Notes: generated by a model from the letters alone, not told the origin. A stretch of DNA of 64,000 nt from Acidaminococcus fermentans DSM 20731 (GCF_000025305.1 NC_013740.1:2108001-2172000), one strand, 5' to 3'; numbered from the stretch's first letter, positions 39,697 through 47,573 are shown. Program-made: numbers and translations.

Positions 39697-40251
39697 ATGA
39701 AAAAATTCCTGACCCTGGCCACCCTGCTCCTGACCCTGCTGGCCCTGCCCCTGACGGCGGGCGCGGAACGCAGCGGCTGGAAGAGCAGCACCTTTGCTTT
39801 CAAAAATGTCCAAGTCGTTTATCTCAAAGATCTCAGCCGGCAGGATATGGACTTCCGGAAAGCCCATCCCGCCTTTACCCGGGATGATGATGCAGTCCGC
39901 AAGACCCTGCTGACCCTGGAGCGGGACTTCAAAAGAGAAGGCGTCACCGTGTACAGCAATCCGGTGATGCTGCCGGACAAAAAACTCCGGAACACCATCA
40001 CCCTCCAGGTGCAGGTGAACCCGGTGGGCATTGAAACCGCCGACGGCACCGAACCTGCCGCCCGGAAGGGGAACAGACTGGCCAAAGGGGAAACCGCCTA
40101 CGCCGGCGTCAGCTTCCTGGCCACCAAAAACGGACAGACCATCTACCAGGTCACCGACAGCCGGACCAGCACCGAATACGATTCCGACACCCTGCTGGCC
40201 GGAATCATCCGCACCGCCACGGACGAAATGACGAAGAACGCGAAAAAGTAA
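39697..40251 (+). CDS. Small secreted protein (paralogue of 11498-12271)
   Basis: A 184-residue exported protein: signal peptide MKKFLTLATLLLTLLALPLT with cleavage after AGA, then a mature start W-SSTFAFKNVQVVYLKDLS that lines up with the 11.5-kb protein. Further blocks: DAVRKTLLTLERDFKREGVTVYSN, TITLQVQVNPVGIE, TAYAGVSFLATKNGQTIYQVTDSR. Probably periplasmic, DUF4136-like by the YxFxxVxxVY pattern; function unknown. Start ATG 39697 has GAGGAGG 8 nt upstream; the open frame reaches 39409 but that part lies inside the divergent gene. Confidence 0.78.
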   Translation: MKKFLTLATLLLTLLALPLTAGAERSGWKSSTFAFKNVQVVYLKDLSRQDMDFRKAHPAFTRDDDAVRKTLLTLERDFKREGVTVYSNPVMLPDKKLRNTITLQVQVNPVGIETADGTEPAARKGNRLAKGETAYAGVSFLATKNGQTIYQVTDSRTSTEYDSDTLLAGIIRTATDEMTKNAKK

Positions 40252-40303
40252 AAAAAGACGTCAGACCGACGTACAGAGAGGGGATTAATCCCTGACAAAA
40301 TCC

Positions 40304-40332
40304 TTGCACACTTTCTCCGGAAGCGCTATAAT
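40304..40332 (+). promoter_or_regulatory. Promoter of tRNA-Ala
   Basis: -35 TTGCAC (40304-40309), 17 nt, -10 TATAAT (40327-40332), 10 nt before the mature tRNA. Confidence 0.82.
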
Positions 40333-40342
40333 ATTATGTATT

Positions 40343-40418
40343 GGGGCACTAGCTCAGCTGGGAGAGCGCAAGGTTCGCAATCTTGAGGTCAGGGGTTCGA
40401 TCCCCCTGTGCTCCACCA
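40343..40418 (+). tRNA. tRNA-Ala (anticodon CGC)
   Basis: A 76-nt tRNA with encoded CCA. Acceptor GGGGCAC/GTGCTCC pairs fully and has the G3-U70 alanine identity pair. D stem GCTC/GAGC, anticodon stem CAAGG/TCTTG with loop TTCGCAA (anticodon CGC, reads GCG), variable AGGTC, T stem AGGGG/CCCCT with loop TTCGATC. Its last 18 nt form attL of the adjacent integrative element, and the gene remains intact. Confidence 0.96.
40401..40418 (+). other. attL (tRNA 3' end)
   Basis: TCCCCCTGTGCTCCACCA, repeated with one difference (TCCCCCTATGCTCCACCA) at 47635-47652. Since the tRNA stem needs the G, the crossover probably lies to its right, within TGCTCCACCA. Confidence 0.9.
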
Positions 40419-40442
40419 ATTATTAAGCCGAAACGGTGAAAT

Positions 40443-40517
40443 GTTTCAAAGTGTTTCAAACCGTGTTTCCATGCGGGGTTAGCGGTTTTCAAGACAGTTT
40501 GAAGCGTTTCAAACCGT
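40443..40517. repeat. GTTTCAAA direct repeats near attL
   Basis: GTTTCAAA at 40443-40450, 40453-40460 and 40506-40513; the last two are extended to GTTTCAAACCGT. Spacing of 10 nt between the first two puts them on one DNA face. Candidate arm-type sites or excisionase sites. Confidence 0.5.
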
Positions 40518-40536
40518 TTCTTTTTTTTACCCTTTT

Positions 40537-40683
40537 TTGCCAACTTTTTGCCAACTTTCCTAAAATCAGCATGAGAAAAATTTGCCAACTTTTTTCAAAG
40601 CCGGGGGGCCGCTTCCTGTCTAGGGTTGCGGCCTTTTTTTGCTGATTTTTTTCAAAGGGTATTGGGCCAAAGTCGCCAACTTT
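40537..40683. repeat. TTGCCAACTTT arm-site-like repeats, left
   Basis: TTGCCAACTTT at 40537-40547 and 40548-40558 (tandem), 40582-40592, and a one-mismatch copy at 40673-40683. The same word recurs near attR (47574-47596), the arrangement expected for integrase arm-binding sites flanking the core. Confidence 0.7.
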
Positions 40684-40684
40684 T

Positions 40685-41878
40685 TCATACGGTAATTTTT
40701 TCCAGACATTCGTCAAGCTGTTCCTTCATCTCTTGTGTGACATGGGTATAAACCGACAAGGTAACTTTTGGATCTGAATGGCCTACCCTTTCCATAATTG
40801 CCTTTACAGGTACCCCCATGGCCGCAAGCATGGAAATATGCGTGTGTCTGAAAATATGGGTGCTGATATGCTTCCCCGGGATCTGCACAGCCCGTAACAG
40901 GCGGTTTATATATTGCCGATTCAATGGAAACCCCGTATCCGTGGTAAATATATAGCCCCTGTCCTTGTACTTGCTGCAAAGGCTGTTCCCTTGCTTCCCC
41001 CATCGTTCCATGCGCTTGTTGTCGGTATTGAACCATTCCAGGATCTGAACAGCCCGCATACTTAAATCAATGGTACGATAGGACGTTCTTGTTTTGGGCG
41101 TTCCCCTTTGAATGGATTCCCCGTTTTTGGCTGTTACCAGGATGGTTCCCGTGACTGAAAGTTGCCGCTTATCCAGGTTCACGTCTTGACGGCGCAAAGC
41201 AAGCATTTCCCCGCACCGTAGCCCCGTGAGTGAAATAAATTCCATGGCCAGGCCAACACGGAAATTCCGTTCTTTGAGTTGATCCAGGCAATTTTTTAAT
41301 TCTTCCTTGTCCAGGAACTTGTTGTTCTTTTTGGCCAGTTCTTCCGGGGTATCCGGGCGGCGTTTCAAGTCAATTTCTTCAAAGTCGGTTACATTGTCGG
41401 TGTAACCGGCTTTTTTCGCATACCGCATAATCGCTTTTACAGTAATCAGCAGGGACTTGCAATAGTTAAAAGAAAGTTTGTCCACGTAGTAATAACGGAA
41501 CAGCATTTTTTCCGCTATTGGGGCGGTGAAGTCTTTGAATAGGATCCCTTCCGGCAATCCGGCCAGGATCTTCCGTATATACAAGTCATGGTTTATCCTG
41601 GTTGCTTCTTTGATCCGCATATCCGTAATTTCTTGCCATTCCTGCAAGACGGTAGACAGGGCCAGGGATTCAAGGCGGCTAGCCTTTCTGGCTTCCCCCT
41701 TGTCTGCTTTTTCTTCAAACTTTTCCCGCAGCATTTGCGCTGCCACCTTTTGGGCATGGGCGTTCTTGCTGTTCAAAGTAACAGAAACAGTTAATTTAAG
41801 CCCCGTTTTCTTATCTTCAAACCGTTCTTGATAAACATACCGTGTTCCCTTGCTGTTCGTTCTTTTGGTTATCCACAT
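40685..41878 (-). CDS. int: Tyrosine-type site-specific integrase
   Basis: A 397-residue Tn916/phage-type integrase that would recombine attP with the tRNA-Ala 3' end. N-terminal arm-binding region (RYVYQERFEDKKTGLKL), SAM-like core-binding domain about 75-180, catalytic domain with R221 (TGLRCGE), H341 and R344 (HIFRHTH), H367 (RVGHSD) and nucleophile Y377 (VYTHVT). All catalytic residues are present and the frame is intact, so it should be active. Lies next to the intact tRNA with attL and arm repeats downstream of its stop. Lower GC than its chromosomal neighbours. Confidence 0.94.
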   Translation of the reverse strand: MWITKRTNSKGTRYVYQERFEDKKTGLKLTVSVTLNSKNAHAQKVAAQMLREKFEEKADKGEARKASRLESLALSTVLQEWQEITDMRIKEATRINHDLYIRKILAGLPEGILFKDFTAPIAEKMLFRYYYVDKLSFNYCKSLLITVKAIMRYAKKAGYTDNVTDFEEIDLKRRPDTPEELAKKNNKFLDKEELKNCLDQLKERNFRVGLAMEFISLTGLRCGEMLALRRQDVNLDKRQLSVTGTILVTAKNGESIQRGTPKTRTSYRTIDLSMRAVQILEWFNTDNKRMERWGKQGNSLCSKYKDRGYIFTTDTGFPLNRQYINRLLRAVQIPGKHISTHIFRHTHISMLAAMGVPVKAIMERVGHSDPKVTLSVYTHVTQEMKEQLDECLEKITV

Positions 41879-41911
41879 ACAAAATACCTTCTTTCCCGTT
41901 ACTCATTGTGC

Positions 41912-41937
41912 CCCTGTCAGTGCTTATTGAGTCGGGA
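41912..41937. repeat. 26-nt direct repeat, copy 1 (upstream of int)
   Basis: Identical over 26 nt to 42903-42928; core CAGTGCTTATTGAGTCGGG. Lies between the int start (about 34 nt away, antisense to int) and the repressor stop. May be a shared regulatory or protein-binding site. Confidence 0.75.
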
Positions 41938-41946
41938 GAAAAAAGG

Positions 41947-42540
41947 TTATTTATCTGGGTTTTCCTGCAAGGCGTCAAGATTTTCTTGAATCGCGTTTTT
42001 CGCTTTTGACGGCAAAGCACCTGCCTTTAAACTCTCAATATCAACATTGATATTCCCCGCGCTTTTAGCGTATTTTTGCAATATGCTAGCGTATACATAC
42101 ATTTTCAACAAGTCTTTTTTCGCGGCCTGGTAATTGGGATTATTCGCGCCTGCAATGACCGCCGCGATAAATTCATCCTTGCCCAAAACAGGAACGTCTA
42201 ATGAGCCCTTGTCTTGTTTGGCTTCTTCCTTGTTCTGATATACAAAAACAGCGGTACTCCCCCGAAATTGCCAGGGATCCGTGAAAAGTCCCGCCTCCTT
42301 GCATACGTCCAAACACCTGGTTAATTCGTCCGGCTGTTCCGGATCATATCCCAGGAGATTGTCCACAGATACATGAAGAAGGCGGGCAATTTTCACCAAT
42401 AAAGAATATTTAGGTTCCCGCCCTTTGTTTTCGTACCCCATATAAGTTGTGTAGTTTATGCCTAGTTTTTCGGAAAAATCTTTTGCGGATTTATACCCGG
42501 CCTTTTCTCTGTAATGAATTAAGTTTTCTTGAAATCCCAC
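41947..42540 (-). CDS. CI-like repressor (HTH_3)
   Basis: A 198-residue regulator with an N-terminal XRE HTH domain (FQENLIHYREKAGYKSAKDF, LGINYTTYMGYENKGREPKYSLLVKIARLL, read in parts; about residues 2-60) and DNLLGYD typical of phage repressors. The C-terminal half is not a LexA-type peptidase (no Ser-Lys dyad region seen) but a helical domain rich in Ala/Lys. Start: GTG 42540 with AAAGGGGG 7 nt upstream; upstream ATGs at 42558 and 42621 have no ribosome binding site. It probably holds the element silent by acting on the divergent promoters in 42560-42650. Confidence 0.8.
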   Translation of the reverse strand: MGFQENLIHYREKAGYKSAKDFSEKLGINYTTYMGYENKGREPKYSLLVKIARLLHVSVDNLLGYDPEQPDELTRCLDVCKEAGLFTDPWQFRGSTAVFVYQNKEEAKQDKGSLDVPVLGKDEFIAAVIAGANNPNYQAAKKDLLKMYVYASILQKYAKSAGNINVDIESLKAGALPSKAKNAIQENLDALQENPDK

Positions 42541-42565
42541 GGAAAAGCCCCCTTTCATATCTAGT

Positions 42566-42594
42566 ATTATATCCATAAAGTGAATATAAGTAAA
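42566..42594 (-). promoter_or_regulatory. Promoter of the repressor gene
   Basis: Minus strand: -35 TTTACT (42589-42594), 17 nt, -10 TATAAT (42566-42571). Faces the cro promoter 20 nt away. Confidence 0.65.
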
Positions 42595-42614
42595 GTATAT
42601 TTCCAATATAGCTA

Positions 42615-42643
42615 TTGACATATATTTGAGAATCGGCTATACT
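42615..42643 (+). promoter_or_regulatory. Promoter of the Cro-like gene (early lytic-type promoter)
   Basis: -35 TTGACA (42615-42620), 17 nt, -10 TATACT (42638-42643). Near-consensus and divergent from the repressor promoter; the region between is AT-rich and likely holds operators. Confidence 0.82.
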
Positions 42644-42689
42644 TCTCTTGAAAATTGATTTTATGGACATTTTAAGAGGAGGGAACCAT

Positions 42690-42896
42690 ATGAAAACTTT
42701 CAATGTTGATATGCGGAAGGTTAAGGAAACAGCCTACAAAAAATACATGAGCCTGCAAGACCTGGCAATTAAATCCCATGTTTCCGCGGCTTCTCTGTTT
42801 GCATATCAAGCAAAGCGGCGTAAGGCTAGTGAAAGAGCCGTGTACAAGATTGCCGCGGCCCTGGATGTATCCCCGGCCGATATTATCGAAAAATAA
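42690..42896 (+). CDS. Cro-like small HTH regulator
   Basis: A 68-residue XRE-type HTH protein: SLQDLAIKSHVSAASLFAYQAKRRKASERAVYKIAAALDVSPADII (in parts: LQDLAIKSHVS, AVYKIAAALDVSP). Start ATG 42690 has AGGAGGG 7 nt upstream; the frame opens earlier but without a site. Divergent from the repressor, the normal place for Cro. Confidence 0.82.
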   Translation: MKTFNVDMRKVKETAYKKYMSLQDLAIKSHVSAASLFAYQAKRRKASERAVYKIAAALDVSPADIIEK

Positions 42897-42902
42897 CAAG
42901 TA

Positions 42903-42928
42903 CCCTGTCAGTGCTTATTGAGTCGGGA
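42903..42928. repeat. 26-nt direct repeat, copy 2 (upstream of the excisionase-like gene)
   Basis: Identical to 41912-41937. Here it lies directly upstream of the ribosome binding site (GGAAGG) of the HTH gene at 42943. The two copies are in the same orientation and flank the repressor-cro region. Confidence 0.75.
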
Positions 42929-42942
42929 AAGGAAGGATGAAC

Positions 42943-43182
42943 ATGTTACAAGTCAAAACGGTTTGCGTTGATGATTACGGCGAGCGTTGGTTGAGCCGCA
43001 CAGAGATTGCGGAAATACTTTCTATTTCAAGGCCTACTGCCTGGCGGCTATTGAACAAAATGCGGGCAATTCCGAAATACCGGGGCGCGTTCCTGGATTT
43101 AAGCAGCACTCTGAAACGTGTTCGGGAACGGGATCTAAAGGAATTTCTGAAAGAACAGAACCTGGCGTATTTGAAGAAATAA
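42943..43182 (+). CDS. Excisionase-like winged-helix/MerR-type HTH protein
   Basis: A 79-residue DNA-binding protein with WLSRTEIAEILSISRPTAWRLLNKM (read as WLSRTEIAEILSIS, PTAWRLLN), the HTH_17/AlpA-Xis class. It probably directs excision with Int or activates the replication genes, as AlpA does in phage satellites; role inferred from size and position. Start ATG 42943 preferred (GGAAGG 6 nt upstream) over ATG 42937, which lies on top of the site. Confidence 0.72.
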   Translation: MLQVKTVCVDDYGERWLSRTEIAEILSISRPTAWRLLNKMRAIPKYRGAFLDLSSTLKRVRERDLKEFLKEQNLAYLKK

Positions 43183-43305
43183 ACCCCGTTTTTCGGCAAC
43201 GAAATAAAGCCCCTATGGGATTCCATCCGGGGCGGGGATTTATTGGCATTGCGGCGGCTTTAACCCGTTGCAGATTCACACAACAAGTGGAAAGAAGGTG
43301 AAACC

Positions 43306-43554
43306 ATGAGCAAGAAACAAACGGTTGTAATTTTGGACGTTAAAACCCCTTCAATGGCCCGGGCTATTCGGGCAAAATGTTTAAACTGTTCTGGTTATCA
43401 GCGGGCGGAAGTCCGGGATTGTGTTTTGACAGATTGCCCCCTGTTCCCCTATCGGTTCGGTAAGGGGCCAAAGGCGGCCATAAACAGCCTGGGAAAATCC
43501 TACACGGTAAAAGTTGTAAAAGGAGAGTGTGCAACATGGAAAGAATCAGAGTAA
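43306..43554 (+). CDS. Small Cys-containing element protein
   Basis: An 82-residue protein of unknown function found in many Firmicute prophages and satellites, recognised by AKCLNCSGYQRAEVRDC and TDCPLFPYRFGKGP: four Cys in a CxxC...C....C pattern likely binding zinc. GGTGAAACC precedes ATG 43306. Ends overlapping the next gene by 19 nt. Confidence 0.75.
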   Translation: MSKKQTVVILDVKTPSMARAIRAKCLNCSGYQRAEVRDCVLTDCPLFPYRFGKGPKAAINSLGKSYTVKVVKGECATWKESE

Positions 43555-43751
43555 CGCGGGAACAGATGAAAGCCGTAACGGCTTACATTGAACAGGTTCT
43601 GAAATCGGCGGAACTATGGAATACCATGGGGGACATTGCGGGCAATGAGAATTATCCGGAAGTTGTCGAATTCATGAAGAAAGTAGCAGTACGGGAAGAA
43701 TTAAAGGCAGACAGCATGAAAAAGGCCCTGTTTGAAATCGTTGAAAAATAA
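43536..43751 (+). CDS. Small hypothetical protein of the element
   Basis: A 71-residue mostly helical protein (MERIRVTREQMKAVTAYIEQ ... KKALFEIVEK), not recognised. Start 43536 has AAAGGAGAG 9 nt upstream inside the previous gene. Overlapping start suggests translational coupling with 43306-43554. Confidence 0.65.
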   Translation: MERIRVTREQMKAVTAYIEQVLKSAELWNTMGDIAGNENYPEVVEFMKKVAVREELKADSMKKALFEIVEK

Positions 43752-43756
43752 AAACA

Positions 43757-43788
43757 GCCGTCATGAATGAGCGACCATTCACAACGGC
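43757..43788 (+). other. Hairpin after the small-gene cluster
   Basis: GCCGT and TGAATG pair with CATTCA and ACGGC around loop AGCGAC; no T-run. May be an RNA stability or processing element, or an operator. Confidence 0.5.
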
Positions 43789-43791
43789 AAG

Positions 43792-43828
43792 GGACAAAAT
43801 TCCGGCCAGGGGTTTTGTCCTTGTTCTT
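43792..43828 (+). terminator. Terminator before the primase gene
   Basis: GGACAAAA, ~11-nt loop, TTTTGTCC, then TTGTTCTTT. Ends the small-gene transcript about 60 nt before the primase-helicase. Confidence 0.65.
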
Positions 43829-43887
43829 TATTATAGCGATTTTAACAGTATGTAACAATAAAAAACACTAACGATGAAAGGAGAAAC

Positions 43888-46566
43888 ATGAACAAGAAAT
43901 TATATTCTCTGAATGAAATTCTATCAAAGTGTGGGGAATGGCACAAGAGGGGCGAGAACGAATGGGAAACCGCTTGTCCTGTATGCGGAAGTGACCACCA
44001 TTTATATATAAAAGAAGTAGAAGACGGAAAAGTTCTGGCCTTTTGCCACAAGTGCCACGCGTCCCTCCCTGCTGTACTGAAAGCCCTGGGCATGAACAAC
44101 GGCGGAAACCCCGTTGCCGCAAAGCCCCCGGCCCCTGCTGAACCTAAAAAGCCCAAAGACCATGGAAAACAAGTAGAACGGATTGTATATACCTATCGGG
44201 ATCCAGACGGCAGGGAAGCCTATTGCAAGATTCGGGAAAAGTTCGCGGATGGTCATAAGAAATTCAGCTTTCTCTACACGGACGCGGACGGGAACCTGGT
44301 TTATAAAAAGCCGAAACATTGCAACAATCTGTATAACCTGGATAAACTGGATAAACTGGCCAAAGCGGCCCCGGATACGCCTTTATATATCGTTGAGGGC
44401 GAAAAATGCGCGGATTCAATGACGGCGGCGGGCTTTCTGGCAACGAGTACCAACACGGGCGCGGAAAGCCCGAACCTGTCAGAAACGGACAAGGAAATCC
44501 TGGGTAAATTTTCCAATAAAATCGTGATACCCGACTATGACGACCCGGGCCGCGCTTATGCGGAATTTTGGCAGCAGAAACAAGGGGCCAGGATCCTTCC
44601 TTTACCGGAAATCTGGCCAGAGTGCCCGGTAAAGGGTGACGTTGCCGACTATTTCCAGGCAGACGGGGATCCGGAAAAAATTAGAAACTATCAGTTCCCC
44701 GCACAGGAAGAAGCAGCGGCCCCGGATTTAGAAACATGCCAGGAAGAACAGATAGTAGAGTATTTTAAAACCCTGGACAAAGCACAACTGACAAGCCCGA
44801 AACTGTTTGCAAGGATCTGTGCTATTGAAGACACGGCGAAACGGCAACGAGTGGAAAGCCTGGCCACGTTCCGTGCCAGTGACCTGTCTATAAAGCGGGA
44901 ATTTGACAAGAATTACAGAGCCTTCATGCATGAACAGGCAAAGAAAGGGAACGGAAACCAGGAAGAACACTACACACAATTTCCGGGCCAGCCGTTACAA
45001 TTGCGGTGTGGTGACTGGATCGCGGATGAAGAAGGGGTGCGGAAATTCGTTCTTTTAGGCAACGGAAACACGAAAAGAGAAGACGCGTCCTCTATTCCCC
45101 TGTTACCTTCGGCAATCTATGAGAACCAGGAAACAGGAACGGAAAAAATTGAACTGTCATTCTTTAAATATGGCAAATGGAAGCAAATACTTGTACCCCG
45201 TTCGATTGTAGCCAACAAAACAAAAATTATTGCCCTGGCTGACGATGGTATAGAGGTTACCAGTGAAAATTCTAGTTTCCTGGTTAAATATATTTCTGAC
45301 GTAGTAAACAGCAACCAGGATACGTTGCCGCGCGTTGCCAGTATTGGGCACATGGGCTGGGATCCCAAAGAGGAATACGGGGAATTTGTCCCCTACTCTG
45401 ATTCTATTCAACCAGATGTTGGCGATCAATTCGGCGCATTACTGAAAGCCCTGGAACCAAAAGGAACGTTGCCAGAATGGTATAAGATTGTGTGTCCCCT
45501 GCTAAAAAGCCCCTACATGCGCATGACCATAGCCGCAAGCCTGGCCAGTGTACTTATAGGCCCCATGCACGCGTTGCCCTTTATCCTTCATTTATGGGGC
45601 GGCACGGGCGCGGGAAAAACAGTTGCGCTCAAAGTTGCGGCCAGTATATGGGGAAATCCAGACGAGGGAAAAATGGTGGACACCATGAACAACACCATAA
45701 ATTACATTATGGACAAGGCCGGGGTTTTATACAGTATCCCGTTTTTCGGGGATGAATTGCAGACCATCAAAGGAAACGGCGGAAACTATGATAGTCTGAT
45801 TTACCGGGTAACCGGCCAGACTAACAGGGGAAGATTGCGGGCCAACGGATCTATGGTGCGGCGGCTGTCCTGGCAAAACAGTTTCCTTTTCACAGGGGAA
45901 GAACCCATTACGCAGAGCAACAGCGGCGGCGGGGCTATCAACCGGGTTATTGAACTGGAATGTACGGAGAAGATTATTCAAGACGGCAACGGCACGGTTG
46001 CGGCAATTGCTGACTGTCACGGCGTATTGGGGCGGGCCTTCGTTGCACAAGCAAGGCAAAGCCAGGACACCAATAGAAAGGTATTCAAACAGTTTGAAAA
46101 GGAACTACAGGACATGGGCGGAACAGGAAAACAGGTGCAAGCCCTGGCACTAATGCTGACCGCCTACGATCTTCTTCAGAGCATGGCCCCGGCTGGCTGT
46201 CCCGTGTTGACCGTAGGGGACGTAAAAGGGTGTATAAAAACAGAACAAGAAGTGGATGTACCGCAGCGGGCCTATGAGTATGTTTGCGGCCAGATTGGAA
46301 TCAACCAAAACAAGTTTGTGATGAATGGTATCAACCCGAAAGGCGAAACATGGGGCGAAGTGTTTGGTGATAACACCGTGGATATTTTTAGGGAAGCCCT
46401 GGAAGGGATCCTAAAGGAAGCAGGCTATTCATTGCGGGCCGTCAAGCGGGAATGGTTAAAACGGGGCTACATGAAACGTTACAGGAAAGACGGGATTTTT
46501 GGACGCGGCTCTATTGCCGGTATTACAAGTAACCATATAGGAACATTGGTATTAGACCGTGAATAA
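43888..46566 (+). CDS. Primase-helicase, DUF927/TOPRIM type
   Basis: An 892-residue replication protein. N-terminal CHC2-like zinc ribbon (C30, C33, C53, C56: CPVCGSDHH, CHKCH); TOPRIM domain with YIVEGEKCADS (167-177) and IPDYDDPG (214-221), expected to make primers; C-terminal DUF927 helicase domain with Walker A GGTGAGKT (571-578) and Walker B-like FFGDEL (619-624). The frame is intact. It would replicate the element after excision from the iteron region immediately downstream, the pri-rep plus ori layout of phage satellites. Expressed in the same direction as cro and the excisionase-like gene; own start context AAAGGAGAAAC before ATG 43888. Confidence 0.88.
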   Translation: MNKKLYSLNEILSKCGEWHKRGENEWETACPVCGSDHHLYIKEVEDGKVLAFCHKCHASLPAVLKALGMNNGGNPVAAKPPAPAEPKKPKDHGKQVERIVYTYRDPDGREAYCKIREKFADGHKKFSFLYTDADGNLVYKKPKHCNNLYNLDKLDKLAKAAPDTPLYIVEGEKCADSMTAAGFLATSTNTGAESPNLSETDKEILGKFSNKIVIPDYDDPGRAYAEFWQQKQGARILPLPEIWPECPVKGDVADYFQADGDPEKIRNYQFPAQEEAAAPDLETCQEEQIVEYFKTLDKAQLTSPKLFARICAIEDTAKRQRVESLATFRASDLSIKREFDKNYRAFMHEQAKKGNGNQEEHYTQFPGQPLQLRCGDWIADEEGVRKFVLLGNGNTKREDASSIPLLPSAIYENQETGTEKIELSFFKYGKWKQILVPRSIVANKTKIIALADDGIEVTSENSSFLVKYISDVVNSNQDTLPRVASIGHMGWDPKEEYGEFVPYSDSIQPDVGDQFGALLKALEPKGTLPEWYKIVCPLLKSPYMRMTIAASLASVLIGPMHALPFILHLWGGTGAGKTVALKVAASIWGNPDEGKMVDTMNNTINYIMDKAGVLYSIPFFGDELQTIKGNGGNYDSLIYRVTGQTNRGRLRANGSMVRRLSWQNSFLFTGEEPITQSNSGGGAINRVIELECTEKIIQDGNGTVAAIADCHGVLGRAFVAQARQSQDTNRKVFKQFEKELQDMGGTGKQVQALALMLTAYDLLQSMAPAGCPVLTVGDVKGCIKTEQEVDVPQRAYEYVCGQIGINQNKFVMNGINPKGETWGEVFGDNTVDIFREALEGILKEAGYSLRAVKREWLKRGYMKRYRKDGIFGRGSIAGITSNHIGTLVLDRE

Positions 46567-46575
46567 AACCCTTTT

Positions 46576-46862
46576 CGTTAAAATCGTTAAACTTTTGGCC
46601 AGTTTCGTTAAACCCGAAAACCCGCATGAATCCTTGCTGCATGAGTAAAATTTAACGAATTTAACATTTTTAACAATAAATAATATATATATATGATCCA
46701 ATTTATTATGCGGGTATATTCCAATCCCCCGCCGCAATAAATTAAATATATATAGTGTTATTGTGCAGAAAAACTGTTAAATTCGTTAAAAAACCCGTAG
46801 AGCAAGGCGGGGAGCGGGTTTTCGGTTTAACGAAAGCCCCAAAATACCGTTAAATTTTAACG
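46576..46862. other. Putative replication origin with CGTTAAA iterons
   Basis: CGTTAAA or its complement TTTAACG occurs eight times: 46576, 46585, 46606, 46651, 46784, 46826, 46848 and 46856, mostly within TTCGTTAAA. The last two make a 15-nt palindrome CGTTAAATTTTAACG. A very AT-rich stretch (46676-46760, ATATATATAT runs) lies between the two clusters, as expected for an unwinding element. It follows the replication gene directly. Confidence 0.8.
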
Positions 46863-46891
46863 AAAAAACGGTAAACAGCCAGGGAGGGCGA

Positions 46892-47047
46892 ATGAATCAG
46901 CGTAATTTTTACGTTGTTAGGCAACGGGATCCCCCTGCAATGGGGGGTATAGTCCCAAAAATCGGGCGGCAATTTTGCAATTCGGCGGTAGGTTTGTTTC
47001 TTTTTTCACCCGCCCTTAAAAGTCCCTATAAAAAGTGTAATTTCTGA
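46892..47047 (+). CDS. Small hypothetical protein downstream of the origin
   Basis: A 51-residue ORF (MNQRNFYVVRQRDPPAMGGI, then VPKIGRQFCNSAVGLFLF and a basic end). AGGGAGGGCG sits 5 nt before ATG 46892, and its stop lies just before the ribosome binding site of the next gene, so both look like one operon. The DPP...VPKIG pattern recalls small phage proteins, but I cannot name it. Below usual length cut-offs. Confidence 0.5.
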   Translation: MNQRNFYVVRQRDPPAMGGIVPKIGRQFCNSAVGLFLFSPALKSPYKKCNF

Positions 47048-47061
47048 AAGGAGCCAAAAAG

Positions 47062-47250
47062 ATGGATGATATTGAAATGGAAAACGGTGATTATATTGAT
47101 TATGACGATTTTTGCGACAATGCGCAGGAAGAAGCCCTGGAAGATTCGTTAGTGGAAATGCCTAGCGATTCCACCCCGCAGGAAATCTATGATGATTATG
47201 AGGAAAGAACGGACGGCGAATACGCCGAACGGGAATCGTTCGACTGGTAA
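47062..47250 (+). CDS. Small acidic protein
   Basis: A 62-residue very acidic protein (DDIEMENGDYIDYDDFCDN start, IYDDYEERTDGEYAERESFDW end), net charge strongly negative and DNA-mimic-like. AAAGGAG 9 nt before ATG 47062. Function unknown; acidic mini-proteins in phage elements often inhibit DNA-binding host proteins, which is only a possibility here. Confidence 0.65.
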   Translation: MDDIEMENGDYIDYDDFCDNAQEEALEDSLVEMPSDSTPQEIYDDYEERTDGEYAERESFDW

Positions 47251-47368
47251 CACGTGTTTAAGCCCCTTTAAAAAGTACAGAATTGAAAACAGGTATAAGT
47301 ATATAGGGCGGGCGGGTTTCACCCCAAACACCCATATTAAACCCGGTTCAATTCAGCACGCGGGGCGG
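47251..47368. other. Gene-free stretch inside the element
   Basis: No supported ORF; short overlapping open frames here lack ribosome binding sites. Confidence 0.4.
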
Positions 47369-47397
47369 TTGCAATAGAATTAAAAACCGTGTAAAAT
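47369..47397 (+). promoter_or_regulatory. Promoter near the right end of the element
   Basis: -35 TTGCAA (47369-47374), 17 nt, -10 TAAAAT (47392-47397). Would start a transcript at about 47404, on top of the small ORF 47405-47521. Confidence 0.55.
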
Positions 47398-47404
47398 ACA
47401 GAGC

Positions 47405-47521
47405 ATGAGGGCAAGGGGTGTGACCATTGTGGCCTACTGGTGGTTGACAACATGGGCGCCCCTTGTCTTTTTCTTTGCAACGATCTGTCCGGATCCCTTG
47501 CCACCTGCACATAAAAAATAG
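47405..47521 (+). CDS. Candidate 38-residue membrane peptide
   Basis: MRARGVTIVAYWWLTTWAPL, then VFFFATICPDP and a Lys-Lys end: one hydrophobic helix with a positive N-terminus. It would be translated as a leaderless or near-leaderless message from the promoter at 47369-47397, and a hairpin (47518-47541) follows. The size and shape fit a type I toxin-like or holin-like peptide, but without a ribosome binding site this remains tentative. Confidence 0.3.
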   Translation: MRARGVTIVAYWWLTTWAPLVFFFATICPDPLPPAHKK

Positions 47522-47573
47522 ACCTGGTAAAAATCCAGGCCTATTGCAGGGGCACAATGAAATTTTATGTTGG

